64,000 bases of DNA from Rhypophila decipiens (lineage: Eukaryota; Ascomycota; Sordariomycetes; Sordariales; Naviculisporaceae). The notes below the pieces were generated by a model. It was not told where the DNA came from. It was given only the letters and a program-made list of their open reading frames with translations, and made no database searches. Location of the stretch: assembly GCA_033297075.1 (NCBI GenBank), contig MU858076.1, forward strand, positions 187,720-251,719, written 5' to 3'. Below are positions 25,527 through 36,363 of this stretch, in pieces. A program made the translations under genes and the position numbers. Position 1 is the stretch's first letter. Each line of letters begins with the position of its first letter.

Positions 25527-27365
25527 TCACTCACCTCTCCCTCCATCCTCTCTACCTGACTTTCTCCCATGCCGCTGAAGCTCATGACTAGACTCCAGCC
25601 CTTTGTCAATACTGTGATGACGTATCAAGAACGACAATGCCAGAGAGACCGCGGCGACGGCCAGCAAGAGGTACCATATTCCGCGGAAACCCTCGACATA
25701 AGCAGCCGTGATCTCGGCCTTTTCCGTACTCGTATCGGGCATCTCAATCAGAGACGCCACAAAGGCCTCGGAGTTTTCTGCAATGCGGTGTGCCACCTCG
25801 TCGGAGAACCCCCTCTTCTCAAGCGAGCGGAGCAAAAAGTTGTTAAAGACAGTTCCGCCCACCCCCACACCTATGCAGATGCCGAGTTGTCGGAGAAAGG
25901 TGAACATGCCGACGGCGGACACAGCATCGCGTGTCGCCGTGGTTGCTTGGGTGGCTATGCTAAGAGAGACCATGAGGAAGCCGTCGCCAACTGCCACTAC
26001 CATGATGATGAAAAAGTGCTCTGCTAGATTCTTGTTTTGGTCTAGGTAGAGGAGCAGCCCATTCTCCAGTACCAGGAACGCAAAGCCTAGCCAGATGGCC
26101 CAGAGATAGGTCCCGCGCCGTGTGATGGCGATGCCGGTCATAACGCCTAGCGGGACCATGATGACGCTGAGTGCCATGATGAACACGCCTGTAATGCTTG
26201 GTTTCATTGCCTTTACCGAGCTCAGGTAGAACGGGAGGTAGTACAAGTGGGCATAGAGCTGTTTAAAAAATGATGGTTAATTAGTACCTGTTAGGTAACT
26301 GGGCAAAACCAGATGGCACAGTAAAAGGGACGTTGATGACACTCACCTGGAATCCAAAGAATAAGATCAGGATAAAGACCAAAACTCCCGAGAAATTGTT
26401 GAAGATTCTCAGCCTTATCAGCGGGAAAGGAGCAATCAAGCCCTGGTAAAGCAGGGAAATAGCGATTGACAGCCCACCCAGCAAGATAGGCAGCCATGTC
26501 TGGAATGCGGACCATGGGTACTGCACTCCGCCCCAGGTAATTCCCATCAAGAAGCCCGTGATTCCAGCCATGAAGGTAATGCCTCCTATCCAGTCGATCC
26601 GACGGAAGCTCTGGGACAGCGACAGCTTGGCTTTCAGCTCCAACCGGCGGAAGGCAAAGGGTATGACCATCAACCCAATAGCACAAAATGGAAAGTTGAT
26701 GTAAAAGAGCCATTGCCAGTCCGAGTGCTCAGCCACAAGCCCGCCCGTCAAGGGACCGAAAATGGTCCCAATGGCAAATGAGGCCATGATGAGACTCTGG
26801 TATTTGGGTCGTTTTCGCAGAGGAATGATATCAGTGGTGATGATGAAGGAAAGGGTGAAAAGACCACCGCCCCCTACTCCCTGAATCGTCCTCCCGACAA
26901 GTAGCTGGGTGAATCCAGATGCTGTGCAGCACACGATGGTCCCAGCGGTGAACATTAGCACGGAAAACAGCAGCACCGACTGGCGCCCGAGAATGTCTGA
27001 GACGGACCCCAGAAACGGGATAAACACGGCGTTGGCGAGGAGGTATGACGTCCCCGCCCAGAAGGTCTCGGTCGCCGTTCCATCCAGTTCCCTTGATAGC
27101 ATCTTGTTGGCGACTGCTGTGTCAGTATTTATGATAATACTTGTGTGCAAACTCAAGCTTTGGAAATATCACATACTGGTAATGCCGGTACAAGCACGGT
27201 AGCGTCCAGAGCCAGGATAACATTCAGAGCTGCCATGGTTGACAAGATGATGAGTTCTTGTTTTCCTGCTTTCCAGGTTGCCCCGTCATCCTCGCCGACC
27301 TGGACTGGCGACTCGCTTCGACCTTGACCTGTCTCCTCCTCCAAGGTTTCCGTTTGCTGCACCAT
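25527..27365 (-). CDS. MFS transporter, drug:H+ antiporter-2 (14-helix) type
   Basis: Three exons on the minus strand (27365-27173, 27113-26347, 26258-25527) give 563 residues with consistent phase. The Met at 27365 starts a polar cytosolic tail (MVQQTETLEEE). The first intron needs a less usual donor, GTGATA, to keep the expected ALPVFANK reading; GTATGT three bases away would break the frame. Family signs are LDATVLVPALP in helix 1, the motif-A-like loop SVSDILGRQSVL, GRTIQGVGGGGL and about 14 hydrophobic segments. The charged C-terminus reads HELQRHGRKSGRED. Transporters of this class export small molecules at the plasma membrane. Beside a PKS and a P450 it most likely exports or detoxifies their product. 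It is intact, unlike those two. It could also be a general drug pump. Confidence 0.9.
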
Positions 27366-28064
27366 GGTATCCGACGGTTGAGGGCTCAGCACTTCACTAT
27401 GGGAAATTTATGACCTTGTCGGAAAGAAAATGAAATTAATGATCTACAGCAACTCATAAAAAAACGAAGTTTGAAAACACCGACTTACTTTGACATACCT
27501 TATCTATGGCCAGAAAACCGGATGGCGGACGAACCGAAGCCGTTGTTTCCGGCCCAAGTCCCAACAAACCCCGAAAACTCGATATCCGTTAAAGGGATAT
27601 TTCCCAAGACGTGAACACGGATATAACACTAAGATATCCCGTTGTTGCAAATATCGAAAGCGAAGAGTCCAAGAGCCAGTCCAAGTCAGGCCGGCACTTT
27701 CTCCCCTTCCCATTACCTGGTTCGACGCCACACTCTTACACCAGAAGATATCCATGGATGAATACCCACCATCAGTCGTGGAACTGCTGTTGTAGACTTG
27801 CCACATTCCTGATATGTCCCGTCTTTCGTCCTGCCCCGCGTGAACGTCTGGCACCTTTGCAAAGGCTTTTGTCCACTTAATCTATGACCTGAAGGAGCCC
27901 TCGAATCTTAATATAACGTTACAACTTCTGTTGCCTGGGTGAATCTAGTTTCAGACCAAGGCTTCATCAATTACCCAGCTTCCGTGTATTTTACCTTTAC
28001 TTCTCTAGGCGCTGCACGACACTGCCAAGCCAAGACCAATACCTTTGACGACTGAACCTCGACC
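27366..28064. other. Intergenic, no gene seen
   Basis: This 700-bp region separates the MFS start and the CFEM fragment. It probably holds the MFS promoter. No signal-peptide exon that could belong to the CFEM fragment was found here. Confidence 0.45.
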
Positions 28065-28848
28065 ATGTCCGGAGCAGCTGGAAAAGAGGACCTCTTGGCT
28101 TCGTTCCCAAAGTGCGGTGTAAGTGCCAGCACCACCGTTCTGTCTCTCAAACCAACGTAACAAGACAAAAACCGGAATAACTGAGCTGAATTCATGAACC
28201 ATCACCTTAGACAACTTGCCTTGGCGAGGCCATCAAGACCTTTTCGAATTGCAGCACCTCCGACTTTGGATGCATCTGCCCCAACCAAGCCGTGCAGAAA
28301 GCTGCCGGGGGGTGCATTCTTGAGCATTGCAACCCGAGAGAAATACTCAGTATGAGCCTTGCTTTATCCTCATCTTCTAGGTCCCATGGCCTATCTGTAA
28401 ACAACTACTGAACCGAGACAGCCGTCACTAGACTCAGCAACACGGCGTGCGGTCTCGTGCCCAATGACGACACTTCTCTCGTGCCGTTTCTATACACTTT
28501 CGTCGTCTTGGCCAGCGTGCTTGTGTCATTGCGCTTTCTGGCCCGGATGCAGAAACGGGCTTCCATCTGGTGGGACGACTGGAGTATCCTGGCCGCGGTG
28601 GTAAGTCGCTGTATCAGAAGATCCTCCAAGAACAAACGGTTACTAATATTCGACTTTTCAACAGCTCGTGATCATTGTGTGGACGTCTGTGTGCCTTCTG
28701 TGTAAGTCCCGCCAACTAACTTTGTTGCTATATCTCGGTTAGACGGAGGTATTGATGTCTGGCTAACCATCTCACCATAGTTCGCCAGTATGGAGGCGGG
28801 CGGGACATTTGGTCCCTAACTCCAGAGGACGTCGATCAGCTTCTCAAG
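28065..28848 (+). pseudogene. 5' fragment of a CFEM / PTH11-like receptor gene
   Basis: The exons are consistent in phase: 28065-28118, 28211-28349, 28422-28600, one starting near 28,664 and one ending at 28,848. They encode an eight-cysteine CFEM module (FPKCGTTCLGEA, NCSTSDFGCICPNQ, GGCILEHC, NTAC). After it come two membrane helices with the PTH11-type patterns ARMQKRASIWWDDWSIL and GGGRDIWSLTPEDVDQLLK. These receptors normally have seven helices and 350-450 residues, but after the donor at 28,849 no exon for helices 3-7 can be found. No signal peptide precedes the CFEM module either. The piece is therefore most likely the remnant of a rearranged or deleted gene. Intact family members are surface receptors linked to host sensing in plant pathogens. 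What breaks it downstream is not visible. Confidence 0.7.
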
Positions 28849-29638
28849 GTGAGTTAGTAAGCAGATATAACCATGTCATTGATTCACTGCTTTGGACACA
28901 TTCACGAGGGCTATGGTGTGCAGAGGGTCAAGTGGGAGAGGAAGGAAATTGAAGATGTGAAGGAAGAGGAGAAGGCGGGCGTAACAGCATTGCAGGTGGC
29001 AGGTGGGGGTAATAGCGGAAAGAGTACATTGTGTCAGATGGAGAGGGGTGCCTGTCAGGAAAGAAGGTTCGAGCAATGGTCAGAATCATGGATTTGTAAC
29101 TAGTTGCCACAGACGTGCGCGGCTTGCCACCCCATCATAGCTATAAAGAAGGCTCTCTTGCAAAGCCAGAGAGCGGAAGGAGAACAGAAGCACACAGTTA
29201 AAGAACTCCCAATAAAATCGACAGAATCCAGCGTGCAGCACTTCTGACACGTTGCTGGTCAATGCTGCCATTATGAGACATGGGGAGGAGGAGGGGAACA
29301 AGCCGTGGATTGTTGATCTTCATCTTTAAGTATGGGTCCAAGACGGCCGAAAAATGGCCTTAGTGCAAGTGGAATAATCTCTTCTTAAAGCAAATACATT
29401 ACGCCACCCTTGTAGCCGTACCCAAACCAAATCACCCTAAATGCTAACCGTATCCAACTTCCGACATGAGAGAATCTATCTCATAACTCTGGACCCACAA
29501 AGGTCCCTTAGAAAACCAGACTTGTATATCAGCATGCAGTCGCCGCGCACGGGAGTCCAAGGCTCGACCGTGGTCGGGACGTTGGAGGCCAAAAACCAGA
29601 AACTGGGATCAAGGTTACGGCAAACGTAATCTCAAAGA
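28849..29638. other. Intergenic after the receptor fragment, no gene seen
   Basis: About 790 bp of unrelated sequence follow the last receptor exon. A purine-rich stretch lies at about 28,930-29,060. No receptor helices, transposase or repeats were recognised. Confidence 0.45.
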
Positions 29639-30995
29639 TCAGGGAATGTTCTTATTATCGATCTCATCTGTAATATCAAGGGATGTTAGTCATGACCTAT
29701 ACCAAAGTCACAAGGATGCCGCCTCCCCACCCCAAACTCTCGACTTACCAGCAACACCCTGACAGGCCGAGAACAGGACTAGACCTGCCAGGCAGAGGGG
29801 AATGTACTGTCCGTATGTTAACCCTTGCTCCTCGGAAGCATCCTCAAGCCATTTGGAGTCGACCATGTAGCTGCGGAGCGTCTTGGTGGAAGCAAAAACG
29901 GTGGCCCCGATGCCCAAATTGCCAACAAGAAGGGTCGATCTCCATATCCAGTGCCACCAATGCCTCTTTTTCGATCCGAGGTTGAGCAGTCGGGATTTGA
30001 CGCTTTTGGGCTCTGCTTTAGTGAACCAGAAGTGAAGGAGGTCACCGACGAGTGAGAAGAGGGCGACGAGGAGAAGAATTACCGAGGCCCAAAACAAGTA
30101 GTCGCCACGCAGGCCATGGCCTCCCCAGCCGACCACGCCTTTCAGTGTATCGGACCTTGTGGCGTTTTTGAAGAAGCAAGCATACGGTAGGGCCTGTAAC
30201 GGGGTGTGGTCGCCAACGGTCGGGCTCCATTCGCCAGCTTCACCGTTATCAGACACGATAATGCTGGCTAGTACACTATGTACCATGATGAGTAGAATGC
30301 GCAGGATATTGGCAGGGATGTGGTTGGTACTAAAGTAGTCGCAATGAACGAGAAGGGCATTTATGTGAGTAGCCGAGCAGAGTATGAGCCACTGTTTGAT
30401 GATGTTCAGGTGGTAGGTTGAGAAGGAGCACCATTCGACGATGGTAGCAATACTGGTGGCTAGCCCGAGGATGAGTTGCTGATCACTCCATGCGATCAAT
30501 ACCCTGTCAAACACGTGGTGTATGGATTGGATCCAGAGGTGGTCTTCTCTAGAGTGGACGAGCAAATGTCAGCTGCAGTGATAGCTTTAGAGGGGGGGGA
30601 GGGGGGATGTGAGATATCTGGAGGGAAAATGTCGGTAATTCTCATACCTCTTCAATTTGCGTCTATTATTGATAGGACGTGAACTTTCATTGCGAATCTC
30701 TGATATCTCCCAGGCATGAATCAATAAGGCGAGTGCAGAGGAAAACAAGAAGGCCAAGAAAAAGGCATAAAAGATCTAAACAGATGTTAGTCAATTCGCT
30801 GCCATATTTATGGACTTTGAGCTTGACGTCCTTCCATAGACTACTTACTCCTTGTCCTGCTATATCTGGGTTTGGTCCAAGCCTTGCCTGGGCGCTTTCG
30901 AGGGCAGTACCGTTGCTATCACTCGAAAAGTAGGAAATGGTAGGGGCGCATATGAAGCCTGCTCGGCCAGGTGCGGCACATGTCCAGTTTGGCAT
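29639..30995 (-). CDS. Fungal multi-pass membrane protein, unknown function
   Basis: Four exons on the minus strand (30995-30849, 30775-30648, 30548-29749, 29667-29639) give 367 residues, with phases matching at every join. The N-terminus MPNWTCAAPGRAGFICAPT is typical of a large uncharacterised fungal membrane family, as is the central SDQQLILGLA helix region. About six to seven hydrophobic helices follow (for example FYAFFLAFLFSSALALLI and ASVILLLVALFSLVGDLL), with a basic loop KSRLLNLGSKKRH. The last exon adds only about ten residues. It was chosen because donor GTAAGT and acceptor TTACAG fit; reading through would give a 286-codon exon ending at 29,708. It probably sits in the plasma or an internal membrane. 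No catalytic motif is seen. The neighbouring receptor fragment is on the other strand. Confidence 0.8.
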
Positions 30996-32564
30996 ACTGT
31001 TGATCTTACCGCCAGACTCCCAAAGAATGACAAGGTTTGAAGAAATGGCTCGGTTGGAAAAGAATGTAGAGTCTAGTCTCGGGGTGATAAGTGCTTCGAA
31101 GAGTCAAGAATGGTATTAGGCGGAGCAAGGGGAAAGTGGCGGGCACAATCATCTTAAATACTGGAACTTGACTCCATCCAGGCACTTGTACTTTCTCACC
31201 GGCTCCAACATTCATGTACTCCGTCTTGCAGCTGAGGCCTCTCAGTGTGCGGCTCCGGGTGGGCCTGAGGACCCCTAATTTGGACCCCTTGCGGGGGGTC
31301 AGTCAGCCTCAGGGTAGGAGTTATCTGGACATTCAGGCACTAACCCCCGTCTGGGGTCCCCGGAGAAATTATTCAGGCGGTTCACCGAAGATAACCTATC
31401 AGATTTTAGGTTCCCCCGCCCTCGGATTTCACTCGGGCCTTCCAGTGCATATCGGGACGTGAGATTCTCGCTGTACCCCTGCATCAGCGCCACGAAACAA
31501 GGCCACGAATTGTTCTAAAACATGGAGTAAAGAAAGAGGCCTGAAATGAAAGCGACATCTACGGGGTACGTCCCCAACATTTCAACATTTCGATCACGGA
31601 CATTACCGCCACTCTCCATGGCGGTTGAAGAACTGACATAAGTCTGCCTTGTAATCAAGATGAGGCCTCTGAATTCATCTCATGAATCAGGTCGACCTTG
31701 GCCAAGTAGCCAAGCCGACAGAAACACCGATGGGCGATTGTGATTTTCCAGAGCTTTTAGCTGGATATTATCACGAAGGGTATATGGTAGCAGAGGAACC
31801 AGCATACCGCCTTAGAAAGGAACTTTAGATGAATACTTCCCTCGTGGGAGCGGGTCATATCAACCCGAGGACCCCAATCTGGCTGACAAACATACGCTAA
31901 GCTCCAGGACGGGAAATGCGGTACGGATTAGGATGTTTTTCTCTCTCGGCTAAAAAACCTCAAACACTGGCAATCTCTTTCGCGGTGCGAAGCCAAACAA
32001 GAGCCACCCCCTCACGTGACTGAAGTCTACTTTTCTCGACTCAACTAACCAAATTCGGCCAGTTCTTATTAGCACCACAACAAACAACACCAGTTAACCA
32101 GCTCAAACACAGCCTCCTCGCTCTGTGCGTACGTCTTCGAAGGGGGATCCCGGTCAGGCCCGAACAAATCCGTCAAGCCACATTGCACCGCCCCATTTGG
32201 ATTGGATTTAGCCACATACCACCCGGGCCAAGCCAAGGACTAGAAGCGTGGCTGAACGCCCACTACACGAAATTGTCTCACAATGTTATCTTAGTAATCA
32301 AATGAGTATATTAATCTATTCTATTGATAAAAACCATAAGAAAACTTGCCCAACTACTCCCATTCGCGTCGTTTACATTCTGTGCTCTATGAGAACAATG
32401 CATTCCTAACTCCAGTCATCATGATAAAAACCCAATCAGGTACCGCCAACGTTCCTGTCCATGCAAAAGTAAAAATCCCTCATTAATCTTACAAGCAAAC
32501 CGAATATCAAACCCCATGCTCACACCAAACCGAGGAAAACAAAGCTGCCGGAAATCGCTTTCCC
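30996..32564. other. Intergenic, no gene seen; CCCCT motifs
   Basis: This is 1.57 kb between the membrane protein start and the Hsp30 3' end. The 8-mer GGACCCCT occurs twice, at 31269-31276 and 31282-31289, in a GC-rich patch at about 31,240-31,460. CCCCT is the core of the yeast-type stress response element. The rest is unremarkable and AT-richer toward 32,500. Confidence 0.45.
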
Positions 32565-33290
32565 TTAGAGGACAGCAATCCGGCGTGGTTGATGTACCGC
32601 CCTTTTCGGAACAGTGACGCTCAAGACGCCATTATTGAGACTAGCACTGACACCATCGTGCTCGACATCCCTAGGGAATGTGAATGTGCGCGAGAACTCG
32701 CCGACAGAGCGCTCCCATAGCCAGATCTTGCCACCGGCGTTGTCATTCTTCTTGGAAGTCGCTACCTCCTTGCGCGCCTTTTCGACCTGAGTCTTGGCTG
32801 GTTCGGCCGTCGTCTCCGGATTGGGCGAGCCAACAGTCGTCCAGGACTTGTTGCTTGCTGTCTCCTCCTCCGGATCGTCCTCGACTGTGGCGTGGTGGTT
32901 GTTGTTGTTCTTGTTGTTGTCGGTCTTGTCCGCCTCGGTCACCTCCGGATGCTGCTGCTCCTCGATGATTGGCTGCTGCTCCTTGGTGCGCTCGATACGG
33001 CCGCTGATTTGGATAGTGCGCGGCTCTGTGAACTCAATGTTTAGGTTCTCTCGCGCGATGCCAGCGAGTTCGCCATGGAGCTCATAGCTGTTTTCGGTCT
33101 CGTGGACGTCAAACTTGGGCTTGAACGTAGGGATGCGAGTAGAAGACCGACGAGATTTCTTGGTCTCGGGCTGAACCACTTGCTGATCTTGGGCGTAGTG
33201 TTCAAAGTCGTCGAGGAGACGGAAGAGAGGAATGAGACTGGGCTCGTGGGTCTGAGGAGCGTAAAACGGCGAAGAGAACAGGGACATCAT
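32565..33290 (-). CDS. Hsp30-like small heat-shock protein (Hsp20 / alpha-crystallin)
   Basis: This is a single exon of 241 residues; a second Met follows the first directly. The N-terminal LFRLLDDFEHYA and the alpha-crystallin domain are clear. The domain is split: its first half is at about 55-105 (FKPKFDVHETENSYELHGELAG and IQISGRIER), and its second half is at about 190-235 (WLWERSVGEFSRTFTFPRDV and LNNGVLSVTVPK). Between them sits a low-complexity, acidic and Asn-rich insert of about 85 residues, a known trait of fungal Hsp30 proteins. It acts as an ATP-independent holdase in the cytosol. Heat-shock elements lie 260-380 bp upstream, in line with heat induction. The extreme C-terminal tail has an IAV motif that may serve as the usual I-x-I/V anchor for oligomers. 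Confidence 0.93.
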   Translation of the reverse strand: MMSLFSSPFYAPQTHEPSLIPLFRLLDDFEHYAQDQQVVQPETKKSRRSSTRIPTFKPKFDVHETENSYELHGELAGIARENLNIEFTEPRTIQISGRIERTKEQQPIIEEQQHPEVTEADKTDNNKNNNNHHATVEDDPEEETASNKSWTTVGSPNPETTAEPAKTQVEKARKEVATSKKNDNAGGKIWLWERSVGEFSRTFTFPRDVEHDGVSASLNNGVLSVTVPKRAVHQPRRIAVL

Positions 33291-33547
33291 TTTGATTGTC
33301 GGTTGTGCGGATTGAGTTGATAGAGAGAGTATAAGGTATTTTATTGTTGGGCAAAGAGGCTTGAGGCTTTGGTTGTTGGTGGTGTTGATTGCTGAGATTG
33401 ATCTGTGGTGATTTCTGTTGAATCAAGGTCCTGAGAAGCAGGAAACAAAGGCTTCTTTATACAAATCTTCATGGTGGCAGATGACGCGAATGTTAAGGTG
33501 CTGATGCAGGCAGAAGGCTGTCGTAATCAGAGGCAATTGCTCGACTT

Positions 33548-33560
33548 TTCTGGATTGTTC
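33548..33560. promoter_or_regulatory. Heat-shock element half (two TTC units, 10-bp spacing)
   Basis: TTC occurs at 33548-33550 and 33558-33560, exactly 10 bp apart, the spacing of gapped HSF sites. It lies 258 bp upstream of the Hsp30 start on the minus strand, where it reads GAA-N7-GAA. Confidence 0.5.
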
Positions 33561-33647
33561 TGGCGTGCTTGGAAATGTTTGCCAGTTTCTGACCAGAAGG
33601 TTGGTGAGTGTGAATGTTGGTCTTTCTGTCATTCGACGGAGCCCCTG

Positions 33648-33670
33648 GAAGTTGCTGGAACCTCGGAGAA
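33648..33670. promoter_or_regulatory. Gapped heat-shock element (three GAA units, 10-bp spacing)
   Basis: GAA occurs at 33648-33650, 33658-33660 and 33668-33670. Three in-phase units one helical turn apart match the gap-type site of heat-shock factor. It lies about 360 bp upstream of the Hsp30 start codon. Confidence 0.65.
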
Positions 33671-33713
33671 TTGTCGTGATGCTGCAGTCTGATTGGCCAA
33701 CAAATCAGCCTTT

Positions 33714-33781
33714 CGGGGTTAGGGTTAGTGATATGTCAGCAATTCAGCTGACAAGTGATCAATATCCCGGGGTTAGGGTTA
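33714..33781. repeat. Two telomere-repeat-like 14-mers
   Basis: CGGGGTTAGGGTTA occurs at 33714-33727 and again at 33768-33781. Each holds nearly two copies of the TTAGGG telomere unit common to filamentous fungi. Such teloboxes can bind Tbf1/TRF-like factors in promoters or mark old repair events. They are too short to indicate a chromosome end. Confidence 0.6.
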
Positions 33782-35398
33782 ACTATGGTCACACTGAGCA
33801 TTGTCATGCTGGGATGTCAGGGGCGTGCAATGGAGGAGGAGTAAACACTGGCGGTTGGGGTATTGTAATAAGACTTGATGAAGTAGTTTCATAGTATATG
33901 TTTACCTAAATGGCTCCTCTCAGACTAACAAGTTGTTCTCATGGCTTTGCTATTGAGTACAGTACGATCAAGTGAACCTTACCGACCCAGGGGCAGGCTG
34001 CACTATTCCACCTACTGTTAATCGCCGCGTTCTTGTCTAGTAGCGTGTCGAATCTCTGTCGGTGAAGAGTAACAACATTTTTGAAAACCTCGTCTGACCT
34101 GCTCGATGATCACCCGAGAACTCTTGAGTCTTGATAGAATAATCCGTCAAGGTCCAGACTCAACACTAAAGGAATCTGGTGAGGAGGAAGAAATTTCGTA
34201 TCATATATCTTTTGACAGGGTTCAAGGGGTTGATGCATGCATATGGAATATGGATAGCCGATGGCAAGGCATTTTCTCCTGGATAAGCCCCGGATTAGGC
34301 TCTGAGAGTGTGTTAGTCAGCTGTCAAAGAATCAGGCACCCACGACGATACACTAGATTGTTGGATTTAGCCAAGGGAGTTGTGGAATCAGTAATTACCC
34401 TTTGCGGGCCATGGTCAATTCGTGGTCAGCACATGGTTATACGGCTAGCTGGGTTGTTGCAGCACCAATTTTTGTTGTAAACACGGCAAAATTGAAATCC
34501 TAACTGCTTGAATTTTGTAAGATGCTCCCTTTGAACTGACAGGGCCGATAAATGTTCCTCCCCAGGGGCTCATCCAATTAGCTTCGATCCATCGTAAAAG
34601 GCTCGAAAACAATCAGGGATCGCAACTACCTACTGAAGCATGACTTGTTACACAATATGGATTCGGGGGCCAAAATATGCAAGGCCTTCATGCGGAGAAC
34701 TTATAACCTATCAGAAAGATTCCATGTATTGCATATTGCGGCACTGCCTCAATACAACACAGGATTGGAAGAAGACGTTCAGGCCATTCGTCGTAAGCTT
34801 CTCAGGGGTATCATAATAAAACTCGTGGCAGGACAGCACAGTGGCACGCTCGGCTGAGTCGGCTCCAGTGAGCTCAACGAAGCACTCAGTGAAGTTACAG
34901 CTGCGACACCAGTCTGCAGAGGACTTCCGTTTTAAATACGAGAATACTACTCCCACAGCAATCCTTGAACCGACCTGTCTCGGAAATAGGTCTCTATGAA
35001 TTATATCTATATCCAGCGGCCTGGTAAGTACGTACAGCACAAGTAAGTAACGCCGAAGACGGCTTGACACCGTATATCTCGAGCTGGTAACTTCACTCCT
35101 CCTATGGTAAGGCAGTCTTGTCACTATCGAAGCTCCACAGGGTCGACGGTGTCTGTCATGGCATCTGCCTACCGACAATCATTTCCTAGTAGAAGTACAT
35201 GTTGGGTTGGACCGGCAAGGAACGTGATGACTTGATAATAATCCCGGATTCTGAAGTGACTGGGCTCAGGTATATAAGGACCCTCACGGCCTCACCTTTT
35301 CAAGACCATTCTCGACTCTTGCTCATCATCAAGACAATCAGTCCTCCACTGCAACAGTTCCAATCACTGCCTTCTTCCAACCACCCCACCTGCCCAGA

Positions 35399-36083
35399 AT
35401 GCTTTCCAAAGTTATCCTCTCCGCCCTTGCTGCCGTGGCAGCCGTTCAGGCCCTGCCCGCTGCTGCTGACCTGATCCCGGCTGGGGTCAGCTTTGAAGTC
35501 CGCGATGCCTTTCCTGATGGACTTTGGTACGGCCGCACCTGTATGTTTGCCCTCTAATCCTCTCAACTTGCCGATACCCTCACCTGTACTGACATTCTCT
35601 TTGTGCCTAGACCCCAATGGCAGCATGACGGGCCACCAATTCGACGACGCCGGCGTCCTCAAGCGCTCCATCGTCGTGCACCCGCGTGACGACTTGGTCA
35701 CCAAGTCCAAGCGCTCCTCCTCCTCCTCCTCCTCCTCCTCCATCAAAAGACGATTCGTCGACTGTTGGGGCACCGCGCTCGACCGCCCCGGCACCGACCG
35801 CGCGGCGCAGTGTCTCCGCAACGCTGCTGCCCGATCGGGGGGCATCGACCTGCGCTCGGGAGCCGGACCTTACTACTACTCGTGCGTCGACTCGGCCGTG
35901 CGCGTGTATTATTGTATCAACGCCGGCAACTCGTGGGGCAACGCCAACCTGGAGGATGTCAATTATGCTTTGTCGCAGATGGACGGCAGGTGCCCGGCGT
36001 ATACGGCGAGTTACTTTCGGTGGGACGGTACCCCCGAGATTGTGGGCAAGGCGCGGGCTGATACGCCTATTTGCCTTGGTTAA
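35399..36083 (+). CDS. Small secreted cysteine-containing protein with Kex2 sites
   Basis: Exons 35399-35540 and 35611-36083 join in phase 1 for 204 residues. A strong signal peptide (MLSKVILSALAAVAAVQA) is followed by a propeptide with dibasic sites at VLKRS (about 65-66), SKR (81-82) and IKRR (93-95), matching Kex2 processing. A run of nine Ser (83-91), encoded by a TCC microsatellite, sits between the last two. The mature part of about 109 residues has six Cys (DCWG, AAQC, YSC, VYYC, DGRC, PIC) and no known enzyme motif. This pattern of secretion, pro-region and an even Cys count fits fungal effector-like or antimicrobial secreted proteins. No family name can be given. The TATA box at about 35,272 supports this start. 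Confidence 0.85.
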
Positions 36084-36363
36084 AATGACTGGCCTGAGGT
36101 TATCAGAATGCCTGATAGGCTCCATATGGTTACATAGAGACCTTACTTGAAAGGTTATCTGTTCTTTGAGAAGACATGGGAGAGGGTTGAAGGGGCAGTC
36201 AAAATTGCGCTTTTATTCCTTAAGTACAAGTACCCTCATTGGTAGATAAATAGTGAATTCAACATCTCGCTTCTAATTATCTATATCAACTTCAATGTTC
36301 ATTCCGTCTTTCATAAAATCCAAGACTCATCCTGCTTAGTACTTGGAAAACAAACCCCTTCAG

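Larger units (their letters stand above)
33291..35398. other. Long intergenic region, Hsp30 promoter side, no gene seen
   Basis: These 2.1 kb lie between two divergently read genes, Hsp30 (minus) and the small secreted protein (plus). They contain the heat-shock elements and telomere-like motifs listed separately, and a TATATAAG box at about 35,272, roughly 125 bp before the secreted-protein ATG. Frames of up to about 155 codons look like chance. Confidence 0.5.

Noticed and set aside
27167..27176. Frame break suspected at MFS intron 1
   Set aside because: Using donor GTGATA at 27172 and acceptor CAGCAG before 27113 gives consistent phase in all exons and the expected ALPVFANK pattern, so the gene is intact.
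31214..31500. GC-rich island thought to be a solo LTR or retroelement scar
   Set aside because: No terminal TG...CA pair, no direct repeats at its edges and no target duplication could be found.
35607..36125. 172-codon frame antisense to the small secreted protein
   Set aside because: Gly/Ala/Val/Arg-rich translation is a mirror of the GC-rich coding strand. The plus-strand gene has signal peptide and splice support.
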